A stretch of DNA of 64,000 bases from UBA2336 sp964404445 (GTDB lineage Bacteria > Bacteroidota > Bacteroidia > Cytophagales > Cyclobacteriaceae). Positions 25,010 through 33,693 of this stretch are shown here, piece by piece. The stretch spans positions 248,001 through 312,000 of the forward strand of contig CAYOJW010000003.1 in assembly GCA_964404445.1 (NCBI GenBank), in the 5' to 3' direction. A program made the position numbers and the translations under genes. Under the pieces are notes generated by a model. That model was not told the origin of the DNA. It did not search any database and saw only the letters and a list, made by a program, of their open reading frames with translations. The number at the start of each line of letters is the position of its first letter. The first letter of the stretch is position 1.

Positions 25010-26974
25010 ATGGCTAAAGAAAAAGCAAAACCAGCTTCCGCTGACGAAGAGTTAAAAGCGGTTAAAAAGAAAGCTGTTTCCACAACAGCAGATTTGGACG
25101 AAGTCGATCCGATCGCAGAAGTAAAAGCCGCTCAAAAAGAAGCAATCGATTCAGAAGCCATCTCGGCTGTTGAATTGAAAAAAGCCGTGCGGGCGAAAGC
25201 CGTGCCGGGCGAGTTCGATTGGGATGCCTACGAAACAAAAGGCTTTGGCGAAGGCTACTCCGCGAAAGATCGCGAGAGCATGGAAAAAATGTACGAAGGT
25301 ACTGTAACCACCATCGAAAGTGGCGAACTGGTTGAAGGTATTGTAGTAGGTATTAACGACCGCGATGTTATTTTGAACATCGGCTTTAAGTCTGACGGTC
25401 TTGTATCGCTTGCTGAATTTAAAGACCTGACCGACCTGAAAATTGGCGATAAGGTTGACCTGTTCATTGAAGAGCGTGAAGATGTGATGGGCCAGCTTGT
25501 GCTGAGCCGCAGAAAAGCGAAACTTGTTAAAGGTTGGGAAAACATCCAGAAGTCGTTAGATAACGATGCCGTTATCGAAGGCTTTGTGAAACGCAGAACA
25601 AAAGGCGGTCTTATTGTTGATGTGTTCGGCATTGAGGCTTTCTTGCCCGGTTCACAAATTGATGTGAAGCCTATCCGCGATTTCGATGTATATGTAAACA
25701 AAACCATGGAGGTGAAAGTGGTGAAAATCAATTACACCAACGACAACGTGGTTGTTTCGCACAAAGTATTGATCGAGAAAGACCTCGAACAACAAAAAGT
25801 GGCCATCCTCAGCAACCTTGAAAAAGGTCAGGTGTTGGAAGGTACTATTAAAAACATGACCAACTTCGGTGTGTTCATCGATCTTGGAGGTGTTGATGGC
25901 TTGTTGCACATTACCGATATTTCGTGGGGTCGTATCAACCATCCTGAAGAAGTTCTTAAACTTGATCAGGTGGTTAAGGTTGTTGTGCTTGATTTCGATG
26001 GCGAGAAAAAACGTATCAGCTTGGGTATGAAACAACTTACCGAACATCCTTGGGCTGGTCTGGCCGAAGATGTACAGGTTGGTTCTAAAGTGAAAGGTAA
26101 AATTGTTAACGTGGCCGATTACGGAGCATTCCTTGAAATCCAGCCGGGTGTTGAAGGGTTGATCCACGTATCGGAAATGAGCTGGTCGCAACACTTACGC
26201 AACCCTCAGGATTTCATGAAAGTGGGCGATGAGGTAGAAGCTGTTGTATTGACAATTGATCGTGAAGAGCGCAAGATGTCGCTCGGTATCAAGCAACTTA
26301 CCGAAGACCCCTGGACACGCCAGGATGTATTAGAGAAATACGCAGTAGGCACACGCCACAAAGGTGTAGTGCGTAACCTGACCAACTTCGGCTTGTTCAT
26401 CGAGTTGGAAGAAGGTATTGATGGCTTAGTTCACGTATCGGATTTAAGCTGGACTAAAAAGATCAAGCACCCTTCGGAGTTCGTGAAAGTAGGCGAACAA
26501 ATGGAAGTAGTGGTATTGGAGTTAGATGCAGCTAACCGCAGATTAGCCCTTAGCCACAAACACATCGAAGAAAATCCGTGGGATACATTCGAAACCGTGT
26601 TCACCATCGGTTCTGTACACAAGTGTACCGTAACCAGCAAAAACGATAAAGGCGCAACGCTTGAGTTACCGTATGGTATCGAAGGTTTCTGCTCAGCGAA
26701 AAATCTTGCAAAAGAAGATGGTTCGAAAGTAGAAGCTGGCGATTCGTTAGATTTCAAAGTGCTGGAGTTTTCAAAAGAAGACCGCAGAATCGTGTTGTCG
26801 CACAAAGCGATGTACTCTGCCGAAGAGGCGCCTGTTGCGAAGAAAGCCGCAGCAAAAGCTCCTGCCAAAGGCAAAACGATTGACAAGATTAACCAGGAAG
26901 TTGAGAAATCGACCCTTGGCGATCTTGAAGCGTTGAGTGCGCTGAAGGATAAGATGAATTCAAAAAGCGAATAA
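25010..26974 (+). CDS. rpsA: 30S ribosomal protein S1
   Basis: A 654-residue protein that helps the 30S subunit bind mRNA. After a charged, Ala/Lys/Glu-rich N-terminal extension of about 95 residues come six S1 (OB-fold) repeats, starting near residues 100, 185, 272, 360, 446 and 533. The best examples are GTIKNMTNFGVFIDLGGVDGLLHITDISW, GKIVNVADYGAFLEI and GVVRNLTNFGLFIELEEGIDGLVHVSDLSW. The last ones are weaker, as usual. The start MAKEKAKPA was chosen over an upstream in-frame ATG at 24980, which adds ten residues unlike other S1 proteins. An Ala/Lys-rich linker precedes the C-terminal helix. S1 is usually autoregulated; the leader hairpin could take part. Confidence 0.95.
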   Translation: MAKEKAKPASADEELKAVKKKAVSTTADLDEVDPIAEVKAAQKEAIDSEAISAVELKKAVRAKAVPGEFDWDAYETKGFGEGYSAKDRESMEKMYEGTVTTIESGELVEGIVVGINDRDVILNIGFKSDGLVSLAEFKDLTDLKIGDKVDLFIEEREDVMGQLVLSRRKAKLVKGWENIQKSLDNDAVIEGFVKRRTKGGLIVDVFGIEAFLPGSQIDVKPIRDFDVYVNKTMEVKVVKINYTNDNVVVSHKVLIEKDLEQQKVAILSNLEKGQVLEGTIKNMTNFGVFIDLGGVDGLLHITDISWGRINHPEEVLKLDQVVKVVVLDFDGEKKRISLGMKQLTEHPWAGLAEDVQVGSKVKGKIVNVADYGAFLEIQPGVEGLIHVSEMSWSQHLRNPQDFMKVGDEVEAVVLTIDREERKMSLGIKQLTEDPWTRQDVLEKYAVGTRHKGVVRNLTNFGLFIELEEGIDGLVHVSDLSWTKKIKHPSEFVKVGEQMEVVVLELDAANRRLALSHKHIEENPWDTFETVFTIGSVHKCTVTSKNDKGATLELPYGIEGFCSAKNLAKEDGSKVEAGDSLDFKVLEFSKEDRRIVLSHKAMYSAEEAPVAKKAAAKAPAKGKTIDKINQEVEKSTLGDLEALSALKDKMNSKSE

Positions 26975-26994
26975 GCACTTTTTGATGCTATAAA

Positions 26995-27020
26995 AAAGGT
27001 GGCTTTAACCGGCCACCTTT
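26995..27020 (+). terminator. Intrinsic terminator after rpsA
   Basis: AAAGGTGGC and GCCACCTTT form a nine-pair stem with an eight-base loop, followed by TGTTTTT. It begins 20 bases past the rpsA stop. Confidence 0.85.
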
Positions 27021-27034
27021 TGTTTTTATTATCG

Positions 27035-27064
27035 TTGTAATCCGTATCGTTTTTTATAGTTTTG
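27035..27064 (+). promoter_or_regulatory. Bacteroidota-type promoter for tRNA-Cys
   Basis: TTG (27035-27037), 19 bases, then TAGTTTTG (27057-27064). This is a full match to the -33/-7 consensus and ends 12 bases before the tRNA, about the right distance for a start point just ahead of it. Confidence 0.75.
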
Positions 27065-27076
27065 CAACGTATAAAA

Positions 27077-27147
27077 GGTCTCATGGCCGAGTGGCTAGGC
27101 AGAGCTCTGCAAAAGCTCCTACAGCGGTTCGAATCCGCTTGAGACCT
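27077..27147 (+). tRNA. tRNA-Cys (anticodon GCA)
   Basis: Acceptor GGTCTCA pairs fully with TGAGACC. D arm GCC/GGC, anticodon arm GAGCT-CTGCAAA-AGCTC (anticodon GCA), T arm AGCGG-TTCGAAT-CCGCT, discriminator T as expected for cysteine. CCA is not encoded. Confidence 0.95.
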
Positions 27148-27151
27148 CTTA

Positions 27152-27186
27152 AAAGCCCGTTTTAATATTAAAACGGGCTTTTTTTA
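27152..27186 (+). terminator. Intrinsic terminator after tRNA-Cys
   Basis: AAAGCCCGTTTTAA and TTAAAACGGGCTTT form a near-perfect 14-pair stem, ending in a run of seven T. Confidence 0.88.
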
Positions 27187-27274
27187 TGTGTGAGTCAAGA
27201 TTAAATTCCTCGAAACAAAATAGTTGCGTCCGTTGAAGTAAAAATCTTTTTTGGGTTATTGTTTTTTAGAGCAT

Positions 27275-27303
27275 AAAAAAACTCTTCACTTTTGATGAAG
27301 AGC
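27275..27303 (-). terminator. Second of two tandem terminators after the SusCD lipoprotein operon
   Basis: Read on the minus strand, CTCTTCA and TGAAGAG enclose a seven-base loop and are followed by seven T. It lies downstream of a first hairpin at 27325-27354. The rest of 27148-27359 shows only a small GGTAT/ATACC hairpin. Confidence 0.7.
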
Positions 27304-27324
27304 TCAGGTATTTGATACCCAAAT

Positions 27325-27354
27325 AAAGAGGCTGCTTTTTAAGGCAGCCTCTTT
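27325..27354 (-). terminator. First terminator after the DUF4397 gene
   Basis: AAAGAGGCTGC and GCAGCCTCTTT form an 11-pair stem with an eight-base loop, starting six bases past the DUF4397 stop. The T-run after it is short (TTTATTT), which may explain the second terminator. Confidence 0.7.
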
Positions 27355-27359
27355 AGTGT

Positions 27360-28139
27360 TTAGTTATTCTCAAAAACCCTATGGGTATATTCTTCGGCAT
27401 CACCGTCAGCATCACGACCCATCAGCACAATGGTATAAATTTTACCGGCTGTTGTGGTTATTGATGGAACATCGTACACCAGATTTGCAGTGCCCTCGTC
27501 ATAAACGGACAGGTCTAAGTTTCCGGCCGGTAAATCGATAAAGCCGGATACGGGATTTTCGTAGAAGTTCAGTGTGGTTAACACTCCATCGGTTGTAGAA
27601 AAATCAACCGGCCCGCCACTGCCACCGCCTGTTTCCCAAGACAGATTCACAAACCTGACTTTAATGCGGCCGGCCGCAGGCGGGGTAAGGTCATCTTCCA
27701 CGAGGTAAGCTTCCATGAACCCAAACTCTTCACCCAGAAACAATGTGTAATGACCGTCTTGTTTCAACTGTCCCCGTAAGGGCGCGTTGTGTGTTTCAGG
27801 AAGCAGATTGCCCGCAGTAACCATCAGGTGATGCGTTTCGGATAACCCGAAAGTAGGAAATACCCCCGCTTTCACAACACGGAATATACTGCCCTGCGGA
27901 TAGTTATGACGCACATACCCGTTTGTCATATCGCCAAACAATGCCGTAAGGATAACATCGTTATCGGCATAAATGTCAACGGCTTCATCGTATGCTTCGG
28001 TTGTACCGTAGATGACAGCGATGTTCGTAGTGCCCAGCGTGGGCTGCATTTCAAGCGACCGCTTATCGGCATCATCAATTTCGCAGGCGGTTAATCCTGC
28101 CAGCACAAGTCCCAAAAATATAATCTGAAATTTTTTCAT
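27360..28139 (-). CDS. DUF4397-type lipoprotein
   Basis: A 259-residue lipoprotein. The ATG at 28139 gives MKKFQIIFLGLVLAGLTACEIDD with a lipobox ending at LTAC; a longer frame to 28280 adds a tail that runs into the upstream gene. The mature protein has IAVIYGTTEAYDEAVDIYADNDVI and a second half with RIKVRFVNLSW, DGVLTTLNFYENPVSGFIDLPAGNLDLSVYDEG and GKIYTIVLMG, the DUF4397 beta-sandwich pattern (two copies). It is the last gene of the SusC/SusD operon and likely sits on the cell surface beside them. Ligand unknown. Confidence 0.8.
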   Translation of the reverse strand: MKKFQIIFLGLVLAGLTACEIDDADKRSLEMQPTLGTTNIAVIYGTTEAYDEAVDIYADNDVILTALFGDMTNGYVRHNYPQGSIFRVVKAGVFPTFGLSETHHLMVTAGNLLPETHNAPLRGQLKQDGHYTLFLGEEFGFMEAYLVEDDLTPPAAGRIKVRFVNLSWETGGGSGGPVDFSTTDGVLTTLNFYENPVSGFIDLPAGNLDLSVYDEGTANLVYDVPSITTTAGKIYTIVLMGRDADGDAEEYTHRVFENN

Positions 28140-28161
28140 AATTGAAATTAAGTTTAGTCGA

Positions 28162-28824
28162 TCAGTCTTTAACCCAAACATTGGTACGGGTAGCGGCCGC
28201 TCCAACCAGCGTAACGTTGAGCGAGAGATCCCCGTTTTCGAGTATGGTTCCGGTACCCTGGTTTCCACCGAAAGGCGCACCTGCTTCGTTATACCGGAAC
28301 ACCAGGTTGCTTCCGGTTGTGTTCACTAAGTATGTGTTCACTGCCAGCGGTGCTCCTCCGCTGGTTGCCGTGCCCCAGCAGTCTGTCATAAAATAAAAAC
28401 CGGGCGCAAGTTTGTTAACGGTTGATGTTCTTCCGTTTGCGGTACGAAGATATGACCCGCTCAGGTCTGCATCTGCGGCATCGGCCGTTACCACTGCCAC
28501 TAACCTTCGGGTAGTGCGTACCGACTCTTCGTTGATCTCGTTGGTTTGTGCGATGGAATAGGTAACGGTATATAGGCCGGGTACATCTTTGTTCACGTTC
28601 GATTCAACCGCTACTTCACTGCTTACATCGGCTGACCCGAAAGTAGCTGTGGCGCCCGGGTCTTCAAAAGTTGTTCCCTGGATAACCGATACAAATTCAT
28701 CACCCACAAGCTTAATAGCCGGAAAGGAAACGGCCAGCTCAGTGCCGGGGTATTCTTCCGCACAACCCGCCACGAAAGCTGTTGCTACGAGTAAACTGGA
28801 AATTATTTTCTTTACATTTTTCAT
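28162..28824 (-). CDS. Lipoprotein with DUF5011-type Ig-like domain
   Basis: A 220-residue lipoprotein: MKNVKKIISSLLVATAFVAGCAEEYPG has a lipobox at VAGC. Next comes an Ig-like domain of the DUF5011/HYR type, with IQGTTFEDPGATATFGSADVSSEV and VNKDVPGLYTVTYSIAQTNE. The C-terminal part, from LSGSYLRTANGRTSTVNKLAPGFYFMTDCWGT, is a lipocalin-like small barrel seen in SusD-linked BT-type surface proteins. It lies between susD and the DUF4397 gene at gaps of 17 and 22 bases, so the four genes form one operon. Probable glycan or peptide binder; the ligand cannot be read. Confidence 0.78.
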   Translation of the reverse strand: MKNVKKIISSLLVATAFVAGCAEEYPGTELAVSFPAIKLVGDEFVSVIQGTTFEDPGATATFGSADVSSEVAVESNVNKDVPGLYTVTYSIAQTNEINEESVRTTRRLVAVVTADAADADLSGSYLRTANGRTSTVNKLAPGFYFMTDCWGTATSGGAPLAVNTYLVNTTGSNLVFRYNEAGAPFGGNQGTGTILENGDLSLNVTLVGAAATRTNVWVKD

Positions 28825-28841
28825 GTGTTTTTCGTTTTTAG

Positions 28842-30305
28842 TTAATCAACATCCCACCACACCGGTGTGTCGAGTGTTACAATTCTGGGCGTGTTTGGAT
28901 TGTTGCCCTGTTCGCGTGCCACAAAGGGGAACCTTACGGCTGCCTTGCCCGCAGGTAACAGACTGATCGGTGAAACATAAATAATTGTTTCATCGGGGAT
29001 TCCTGTTCTGCGCCATTCGGCAAACGCCTCAATGCCCTGGCGTGTGCTAAAGCTTACCCACTTTTCGGTAAGAATAGCCGTGAGGTTTTGCCCAAGTGTG
29101 CCGGCAGGGTAAGGCGATGAATTTGCGATGTATGTATTGGCCTGCGATTCTGTAAGACCTGCACGGATAAACGATGCACGGATAGCATTTTTATACAATG
29201 TTTCGGCATCCCCGGTTATCCATCCGCGTGCAGCCGCTTCCGCTTGCAAAAACAGGCTTTCGGCTCCGCTGAAGAAAACTCCGGCCGAACCTACCTGAAT
29301 CAAAAATTTATTGCGGGCTGAATAATAAGCCAGTCCCGCAGTGGCACCGGTAATCGTTGAGCCTTCGCCCTGAGGGACGCCCTGATGCAGATTGGTTGGG
29401 TTAGGTAATACAGGCCTGCGGTAATACACGTCAACCCGTGGATCATCCTTCGCCAGCATATAGTTGATGATCGTTCTGCTTGCGGCAATAAAAACCTGTG
29501 CGTTGATGTCGTTCTCCCAGGCGGGGTGCTGGTTGTTTGTGGGCGAAGCCGCATAACGGATTTCGGCATCTTCGCCTTGCCCCAGAAAGGCTTTGCCTTC
29601 GAGCGATCCAACGCCCGCGCTTGCCACGCCCGGATTCACCTCGCTTTGACGCATATAAATTTTAAGCTTGAGCGTGTTGCCGAACTTGCGCCACTTCGCC
29701 ATGTTGCCGTCAAAAATCAAATCACCGCCAATGGCAGCATTGGCGTCAATAGCATCAAGCGCAGCATCGATTTTCACCAGCAGGTCGGCATAGATGGCAT
29801 CACCATCATCGTAAGCCGGAGTGGGGTATTCCATGCCCTTTAATGCCTGGAAGTATGGCACTTTATCGAACAAGTCAACTGCTACCTGAAACATATAAGC
29901 CTTTAACAACTCGGCCACGGCAAACATATTGTTATTGCCTCTTGCTTTGGCCGCATCAGATGTGTACTGTAGGTCGTCTAACGCACCAGCGTACAGCGTA
30001 GCGTTGAATTGATTCTGATGGATGTTGTCGCCAGCGGGAATATCGTACTGGTCGATGTTGCTTTGGCCGGCTATATTACCAGCCTGGGTAATATAGTGTA
30101 CCCAAAACGATGCGCTTGTATTATATTGGCCTTGCAAAAAATTTGCGGCAACTACCTGTCCCGTAGGAAGGGTAAGCTCTGGCGCAGGATCCACTATTGT
30201 ATTGGGGTTCTTGTTAATGTCAAAGAAACTTTCGTTACAGCTTACTGCATGAAGCAGTAGCACAACAAAAACAGATGATTTTATACTATTCGTTTTCATA
30301 TTCAT
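28842..30305 (-). CDS. SusD/RagB-family outer-membrane lipoprotein (SusD-like 2)
   Basis: A 487-residue lipoprotein that forms the lid of the adjacent SusC-type transporter. The lipobox is at HAVSC near residue 23. Then comes NESFFDINKNPNTIVDPAPE, the SusD-like_2 (RagB) hallmark, followed by the TPR-like helices (NMFAVAELLKAYMFQVAVDLFDKVPYFQAL) and the late motif AILTEKWVSFSTRQGIEAFAEWRRTGIP. The start at 30305 has a second Met at codon 3, equally possible. It is 14 bases downstream of susC. This subfamily is typical of peptide- or polysaccharide-uptake loci; without degradative enzymes in the cluster the substrate is open. Confidence 0.92.
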   Translation of the reverse strand: MNMKTNSIKSSVFVVLLLHAVSCNESFFDINKNPNTIVDPAPELTLPTGQVVAANFLQGQYNTSASFWVHYITQAGNIAGQSNIDQYDIPAGDNIHQNQFNATLYAGALDDLQYTSDAAKARGNNNMFAVAELLKAYMFQVAVDLFDKVPYFQALKGMEYPTPAYDDGDAIYADLLVKIDAALDAIDANAAIGGDLIFDGNMAKWRKFGNTLKLKIYMRQSEVNPGVASAGVGSLEGKAFLGQGEDAEIRYAASPTNNQHPAWENDINAQVFIAASRTIINYMLAKDDPRVDVYYRRPVLPNPTNLHQGVPQGEGSTITGATAGLAYYSARNKFLIQVGSAGVFFSGAESLFLQAEAAARGWITGDAETLYKNAIRASFIRAGLTESQANTYIANSSPYPAGTLGQNLTAILTEKWVSFSTRQGIEAFAEWRRTGIPDETIIYVSPISLLPAGKAAVRFPFVAREQGNNPNTPRIVTLDTPVWWDVD

Positions 30306-30319
30306 AAAATCGCTAAAGG

Positions 30320-33300
30320 TTAAAAGGTTATGCGAATGCTGCCTCCAAAAGACCGCGCAGAGGGGATTTGGCGGAAGTCGAATCCCTGTGCATTGTCAAC
30401 GCCAAACGATGAAAGCTCCGGATCGCTATACACGTTCTCTTCCGGTGTCCATAGTAATAAGTTTCTGCCGATCGCACTTACCGAAACTGAACCGAGCGGT
30501 GTTTTTGCAAGCCATTTTTTAGGCAGTTCGTAGGTAAGGCTTGCTTCCCGGAGTTTTACCCAGGTTGCATCGTACAAATTCATTTCAGCAATACGGTTGT
30601 TCCAGTATTGATTAGGATCGGTAATAAACACCGTGGTGTTCGGGCTGAATGTACCGTCTCCGTTGTCGAGCACGGATCCCGGCACAATCCAAGGCTGGCG
30701 GAAGTTATAACCCGAATCGCGGGTCTTTCCGGTAATCTCAATCCATTGCTTCGTACCGCTATAGAATGTTCCGCCCTGTACAGTTTCAAACAGGAAACTC
30801 AACACAATATTCTTATAGGTGAATGTGTTGGTAATACCGCCTGTCCAGTCAGGCTGGATAGATCGCCCGTCAGTTTTAAGTGCATCGGGGTCTTGTTTAG
30901 GACGGCCGCTTATGGGGTCAACAATAATGTTGCCCTGGGGATCGCGCAGAATGGCGGTGTATTCCCAAATGCCCCACGGCTGGTCTTTCATGGCAACGAT
31001 GTTATGGGTGCCCTCGCCACCTGAAAACCCGAAGATGACAAACCGCTTGGCTTCGGGCGATATTTGTTCTACTTCGCTGATGTTTTTGGTGAAGTTGAGT
31101 GAAACGTCCCATCGGAAATTCCCTGTTTGCACCGGAGTACCATTCAACACTAATTCAATTCCTTTATTGCGGATGCGTCCGATGTTTTGAGTGGATGTGA
31201 GTGCGCCTGCCGTAGAAGATATTTGCACGGGCACGATCTGATCTTGCGACACCTGGTTGTAATACGCTATATCAAAACCCAGGCGCGAGTTTGCCAGCCG
31301 GGCTTCCAGCCCAACTTCAACACCTTTTGTGCGTTCGGGTTTTAATAGTGCATTGCCAATGTTATTGTTGGATGTAACACCAGGCAGGCCTCCGAAGGGG
31401 AAATCAATGGCTGCATTATATACACTTGCCGTTTGGTAAGGGTTGGCATCGTTGCCTACTTCGGCATAGCTGGCTCGCAGCTTGGCAAAGTTTACAAAAT
31501 CAACATCAAACAGTTCCGAGAACACAAAGCCTGCGTTTACGGAAGGGTAAAAAAACGAGCGTGATTCGCGTGGTAGGGTAGATGACCAGTCGTTACGGCC
31601 GGTAACTTCAAGAAAAAGGAAGTCGCGGTACGAAGCGCCAATGCTTCCGTACACACCTACCAATGAACGATCGTTATAAACACCTGCTACCTGCGGGGCG
31701 CTTACCTGATTTGCCAGGTTTTCAAAGCCGGGTATGGCAAGTTCGGTAAGCCCGGCATTAAGCTGGTGCGTGTTGCGCTGGCGGACGTTGTGTCCAACCA
31801 TGGCATTTAAATTAACATCGGCCGTAATTTCTTTTGTAAAGGTTGCAATCAGGTCGGAGGTGAAATCACGCACATTGAAAATGGTTTCACCATAAGTTCC
31901 CAAACGGGTAATGGAATTAGGCGGGCCGGTTTTTTCAATCGGTGTTATAAACCTGCGCTCGTCCGAATACACATCACCGCCTAAACGATAGGTAACGGTT
32001 AAAAAATCGAACGGATTATAGGTAACGGCAACATTTCCGATCAGGCGGTTTATGCTTTGCCGGTTTTTCCATTCGCCCAGTATTTTGTACGGGTTATCGT
32101 TAAACGGTGTAAAAAATGTTTCCGAATCCCAAAACTCGTTTTTGTAATGCCGCATTTCATTGCGGGGAATATCGTTGGATATTCTAAGGTTTTGCCCCCA
32201 GTAGGCAATGCCCTGCCCGGTTTCTGCAATGTTTGATTTAGTGGTGATGTAGTTGGCAGCTCCGCTAATGGTAAACTTGTTAGAAAGCTTAGTGCTTCCG
32301 TTAAGCCGGTAGCTTTGCCTGTCCATAAACGTCCAGGGCACCATTCCCTTCTGTTCAAGGTTTGAAAACGAGAAATAATAATTAGAGTTTGCATTTCCGC
32401 CACCGATCGAAATATCGTTAGCGAATTGGTGGCCGGTGTCCATACCATCGCGCACTGTTCCCGGTGTGGCGATGTAACGCTTGTAAAGCTGCCGGTTGTT
32501 AACTACCTGGGTGTATGGCCGCAAAGAGCCATCGAAAGGGTCGCCCCATGTTTCCTGGTCGTCAATATAATCGAGGTTACTGCCAAGCTGCCCAAGCCCG
32601 AAGGTGGTTTGAAACTTCGGTACGCGGAGGATGCTTTCGGCCATGTACGATGACGTTACCGAGATTTCTGCCTTTGACTTAGATGCTCCTTTCTTGGTTG
32701 TGTAAATCAATGCACCGTTTGCGGCACGCGAGCCATACAGTGCGGCTGCGGCAGGGCCTTTCAGCACGGTTACTGATTCAATATCGGCAGGGTTAATATC
32801 GTTGGCACGGTTACCCATACTGCGGTTGTTCAGGAGCACGCCATTATCAACATTTGTATTGTCGATGGGAATACCGTCCACCACGATCAACGCCTGGTTG
32901 TTTCCATTAAAGGATGCAATGCCCCGGAGGATCACACCCGTAGCCGCACCTACCTGACCCGATGCGTTGGTGATACGCGCACCGGCTACTTTACCCTGCA
33001 ACGAGTTTAAGGCACTGCGGTCGCGTGCTTTGTTCAGGGCATCGGCTTTAATGGTTGTGGTGGCATACCCCAGGGCGCGTGTTTGGCGCTCAAGGCCGGC
33101 ATACACAACAATCTCGCTCAGCTCTTTGGCATCTTCAACCATCGTAACGTTCACAACGCTTCGACCATCAATGGTAACGTCTTGTTTAACATAACCGATA
33201 AACGAAAATGAAAGTACGGCATCCTGGGCGCTGATTTGCAATGAATACCTGCCCGATGCATCGGTAATAATGCCATTGGTTGTTCCTTTAACAACCACAC

Positions 33301-33433
33301 TTACACCCGGAATGGGTGTTCCGTTTTCTTCGGTTACTGTACCCGTTACGGTTCGTTCCTGCGCCCACGCGGTGGAAGCAAGAAGAACCCAATACAATAA
33401 CAGGGCGTTCGTCCTTCGTAGAGTTTTCTTCAT
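30320..33433 (-). CDS. SusC/RagA-family TonB-linked outer-membrane transporter
   Basis: A 1037-residue TonB-dependent transporter. Layout: signal peptide ending AWAQ, a carboxypeptidase-regulatory-like domain (VTGTVTEENGTPIPGVSVVVKGTTNG), the plug with the SusC signatures LRGIASFNGNNQALIVVDGIPIDN and DIESVTVLKGPAAAALYGSRAANG, then a 22-strand barrel finishing at SFGGSIRITF. No STN domain precedes, so an anti-sigma partner is unlikely. First gene of a four-gene operon with susD and two lipoproteins. A TACCTTTG element lies 83 bases upstream. The kinase/regulator pair further upstream on the same strand may control it. Confidence 0.95.
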   Translation of the reverse strand: MKKTLRRTNALLLYWVLLASTAWAQERTVTGTVTEENGTPIPGVSVVVKGTTNGIITDASGRYSLQISAQDAVLSFSFIGYVKQDVTIDGRSVVNVTMVEDAKELSEIVVYAGLERQTRALGYATTTIKADALNKARDRSALNSLQGKVAGARITNASGQVGAATGVILRGIASFNGNNQALIVVDGIPIDNTNVDNGVLLNNRSMGNRANDINPADIESVTVLKGPAAAALYGSRAANGALIYTTKKGASKSKAEISVTSSYMAESILRVPKFQTTFGLGQLGSNLDYIDDQETWGDPFDGSLRPYTQVVNNRQLYKRYIATPGTVRDGMDTGHQFANDISIGGGNANSNYYFSFSNLEQKGMVPWTFMDRQSYRLNGSTKLSNKFTISGAANYITTKSNIAETGQGIAYWGQNLRISNDIPRNEMRHYKNEFWDSETFFTPFNDNPYKILGEWKNRQSINRLIGNVAVTYNPFDFLTVTYRLGGDVYSDERRFITPIEKTGPPNSITRLGTYGETIFNVRDFTSDLIATFTKEITADVNLNAMVGHNVRQRNTHQLNAGLTELAIPGFENLANQVSAPQVAGVYNDRSLVGVYGSIGASYRDFLFLEVTGRNDWSSTLPRESRSFFYPSVNAGFVFSELFDVDFVNFAKLRASYAEVGNDANPYQTASVYNAAIDFPFGGLPGVTSNNNIGNALLKPERTKGVEVGLEARLANSRLGFDIAYYNQVSQDQIVPVQISSTAGALTSTQNIGRIRNKGIELVLNGTPVQTGNFRWDVSLNFTKNISEVEQISPEAKRFVIFGFSGGEGTHNIVAMKDQPWGIWEYTAILRDPQGNIIVDPISGRPKQDPDALKTDGRSIQPDWTGGITNTFTYKNIVLSFLFETVQGGTFYSGTKQWIEITGKTRDSGYNFRQPWIVPGSVLDNGDGTFSPNTTVFITDPNQYWNNRIAEMNLYDATWVKLREASLTYELPKKWLAKTPLGSVSVSAIGRNLLLWTPEENVYSDPELSSFGVDNAQGFDFRQIPSARSFGGSIRITF

Positions 33434-33515
33434 ATTAATTTGGTTTAGATTAAGTATCCCACACGTTCAATAGTCGCACGTTGGCGATATTGGGATATGA
33501 AAAATGTGGTTAAAC

Positions 33516-33523
33516 CAAAGGTA
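33516..33523 (-). promoter_or_regulatory. -7 element of the susC promoter
   Basis: On the minus strand the sequence reads TACCTTTG, a match to TAnnTTTG, 83 bases before the susC ATG. No clear -33 TTG is seen, as in many regulated promoters. The rest of the 33434-33631 gap shows only a small TAGTA hairpin near 33602-33616. Confidence 0.45.
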
Positions 33524-33631
33524 GGGTTCATGCTTTCGCACGGGTATCGTCTGATTTGCCGTATTTATTTTTGCAAATCGTGCAACGGGCGGCAGAAATG
33601 TAGTAGCGCGATACTACTGTAGCCGAACTTG

Positions 33632-33665
33632 TCAAAAAAAATAGCATCGGAATTTCCGATGCTAT
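33632..33665 (-). terminator. Intrinsic terminator of the PD40 gene
   Basis: ATAGCATCGGAA and TTCCGATGCTAT form a perfect 12-pair stem with almost no loop. On the minus strand it is followed by eight T. It lies 28 bases past the PD40 stop and separates that gene from the susC operon. Confidence 0.85.
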
Positions 33666-33693
33666 CTGTGAGACTACTCTGTAATCTGAATTG

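Noticed and set aside
25652..26194. Minus-strand frame of 180 codons inside rpsA
   Set aside because: Histidine/Phe-rich reading of S1 codons on the opposite strand; rpsA is certain.
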